6,128 bases of DNA from Clostridiales bacterium UBA1763 (lineage in GTDB: Bacteria > Bacillota > Clostridia > Oscillospirales > Oscillospiraceae). Below the pieces are notes generated by a model. That model had not been told where the DNA came from. It saw nothing but the letters and a program-made list of their open reading frames with translations, and made no database searches. How positions within the stretch are numbered: position 1 is the stretch's first letter; each line of letters starts with the position of its first letter. The stretch lies in contig DCHB01000019.1 of the NCBI GenBank assembly GCA_002314685.1, positions 1 to 6,128 of the forward strand. Direction: 5' to 3'. This document shows, in pieces, positions 5,844 through 6,128 of the stretch. The translations under genes and the position numbers were made by a program.

Positions 5844-5879
5844 AAAAAGAAAGTTGCTCAAATGAACAACCTTCTTTTT
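5844..5879. terminator. shared terminator between convergent lpdA and lacI-type gene
   Basis: Sixteen-base arms at 5844-5859 and 5864-5879 pair around the loop AAAT. On the plus strand two positions are A-C mismatches (5852/5871 and 5857/5866). On the minus strand the same positions become G-U wobbles, so that hairpin is fully paired and is followed by TTGTTGTTTTATTTTTT. It begins one base after the regulator's stop codon. It is therefore best suited to ending the minus-strand gene, while also usable for lpdA, whose stop lies 7 bases before it. Confidence 0.75.
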
Positions 5880-5880
5880 G

Positions 5881-6128
5881 TTATAATGAATGTCTTTTTA
5901 TTAGCGATGTAAGAAGCTCTGTTTTTATGGGTGCGCAAGAGTTTCCAGAGATAATTGTAACAAGGCGTTCTACAGCAAGCCTTCCCATTGCCTGCTTTGG
6001 AACATTGATAGTAGTAAGCGAAGGATCTGTTGATTCGCAGAGAAAAGTGTTATCGAAACCGACAAATGCAACATCGTCGGGAACTCTGTATCCATGCTCT
6101 TTGAATGCGCGTATAGCGCCTACGGCAA
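5881..6128 (-). CDS. LacI/PurR-family transcriptional regulator, C-terminal part
   Basis: Only the last 81 codons plus the stop are inside the window; the gene runs off the right edge, so the N-terminal helix-turn-helix is not visible. The visible part matches the end of the periplasmic-binding-protein-like effector domain of LacI regulators: AVGAIRAFKEHGYRVPDDVA, then FVGFDN, STDPSLTTINVPKQAMGRLA and a closing KTELLTSLIKRHS. The stop is TAA (5881-5883 on the plus strand), with a terminator one base beyond. Such proteins usually bind a sugar or other small metabolite and repress nearby catabolic genes. It is convergent with lpdA, so it is not co-transcribed with it, and the ligand and target cannot be read from this fragment. 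Confidence 0.88.
   Translation of the reverse strand, partial: AVGAIRAFKEHGYRVPDDVAFVGFDNTFLCESTDPSLTTINVPKQAMGRLAVERLVTIISGNSCAPIKTELLTSLIKRHSL

Noticed and set aside
5715..5912. Plus-strand 65-codon frame running past lpdA
   Set aside because: It overlaps the lpdA end in another frame, crosses the terminator and has no ribosome site.

Overview
The window looks like DNA from a low- to mid-GC, spore-forming Gram-positive lineage of Clostridia, possibly Oscillospiraceae/Ruminococcaceae. The grounds are a Spo0A response regulator with Spo0A-box-like sites in front of it, strong GGAGG-type ribosome sites, AT-rich intergenic DNA, and a dihydrolipoamide dehydrogenase carrying its own lipoyl domain. 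The genus placement is inference.

Layout: bases 1-190 hold no convincing gene but contain a run of back-to-back hairpins. Bases 194-3010 on the minus strand are a two-gene potassium-uptake operon, trkA then trkH, read from a good extended -10 promoter at 3052-3080. Bases 3011-3330 are a divergent intergenic region with several Spo0A-box-like heptamers. spo0A starts at 3331 on the plus strand and is normal up to Tyr185 (base 3885). There it breaks, inside its DNA-binding domain, and the DNA becomes the last 82 codons (stop included) of a 2-oxoacid dehydrogenase E2 acyltransferase (3884-4129). That is followed by lpdA with an N-terminal lipoyl domain (4154-5836). A terminator at 5844-5879 separates lpdA from the 3' end of a convergent LacI-family regulator (5881 to the window end, minus strand).

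The main result is the junction at about 3883-3886. Two well-known, unrelated genes are joined in mid-domain. By hand count, third-position GC falls from 39/55 codons just before the join to 32/81 just after it. The simplest reading is that the window joins two pieces of DNA, either an assembly chimera (most likely if this is a metagenome contig) or a real deletion/rearrangement. Statements that link the left half (Trk, Spo0A) to the right half (E2, E3, LacI) should therefore be treated as unsafe.

Within each half the biology is ordinary. TrkH is the K+-translocating membrane subunit and TrkA its cytosolic nucleotide-binding gate. E2 and E3 belong to a pyruvate- or acetoin-type dehydrogenase complex, and LacI may be a carbon-responsive regulator of a neighbouring locus. 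I do not see a new biological system here. The points worth checking are the junction, a Gly-to-Cys change in the third TrkH selectivity filter, the hairpin array, the Spo0A-box cluster, an unusual lipoylation motif, and a GC-rich patch inside lpdA.
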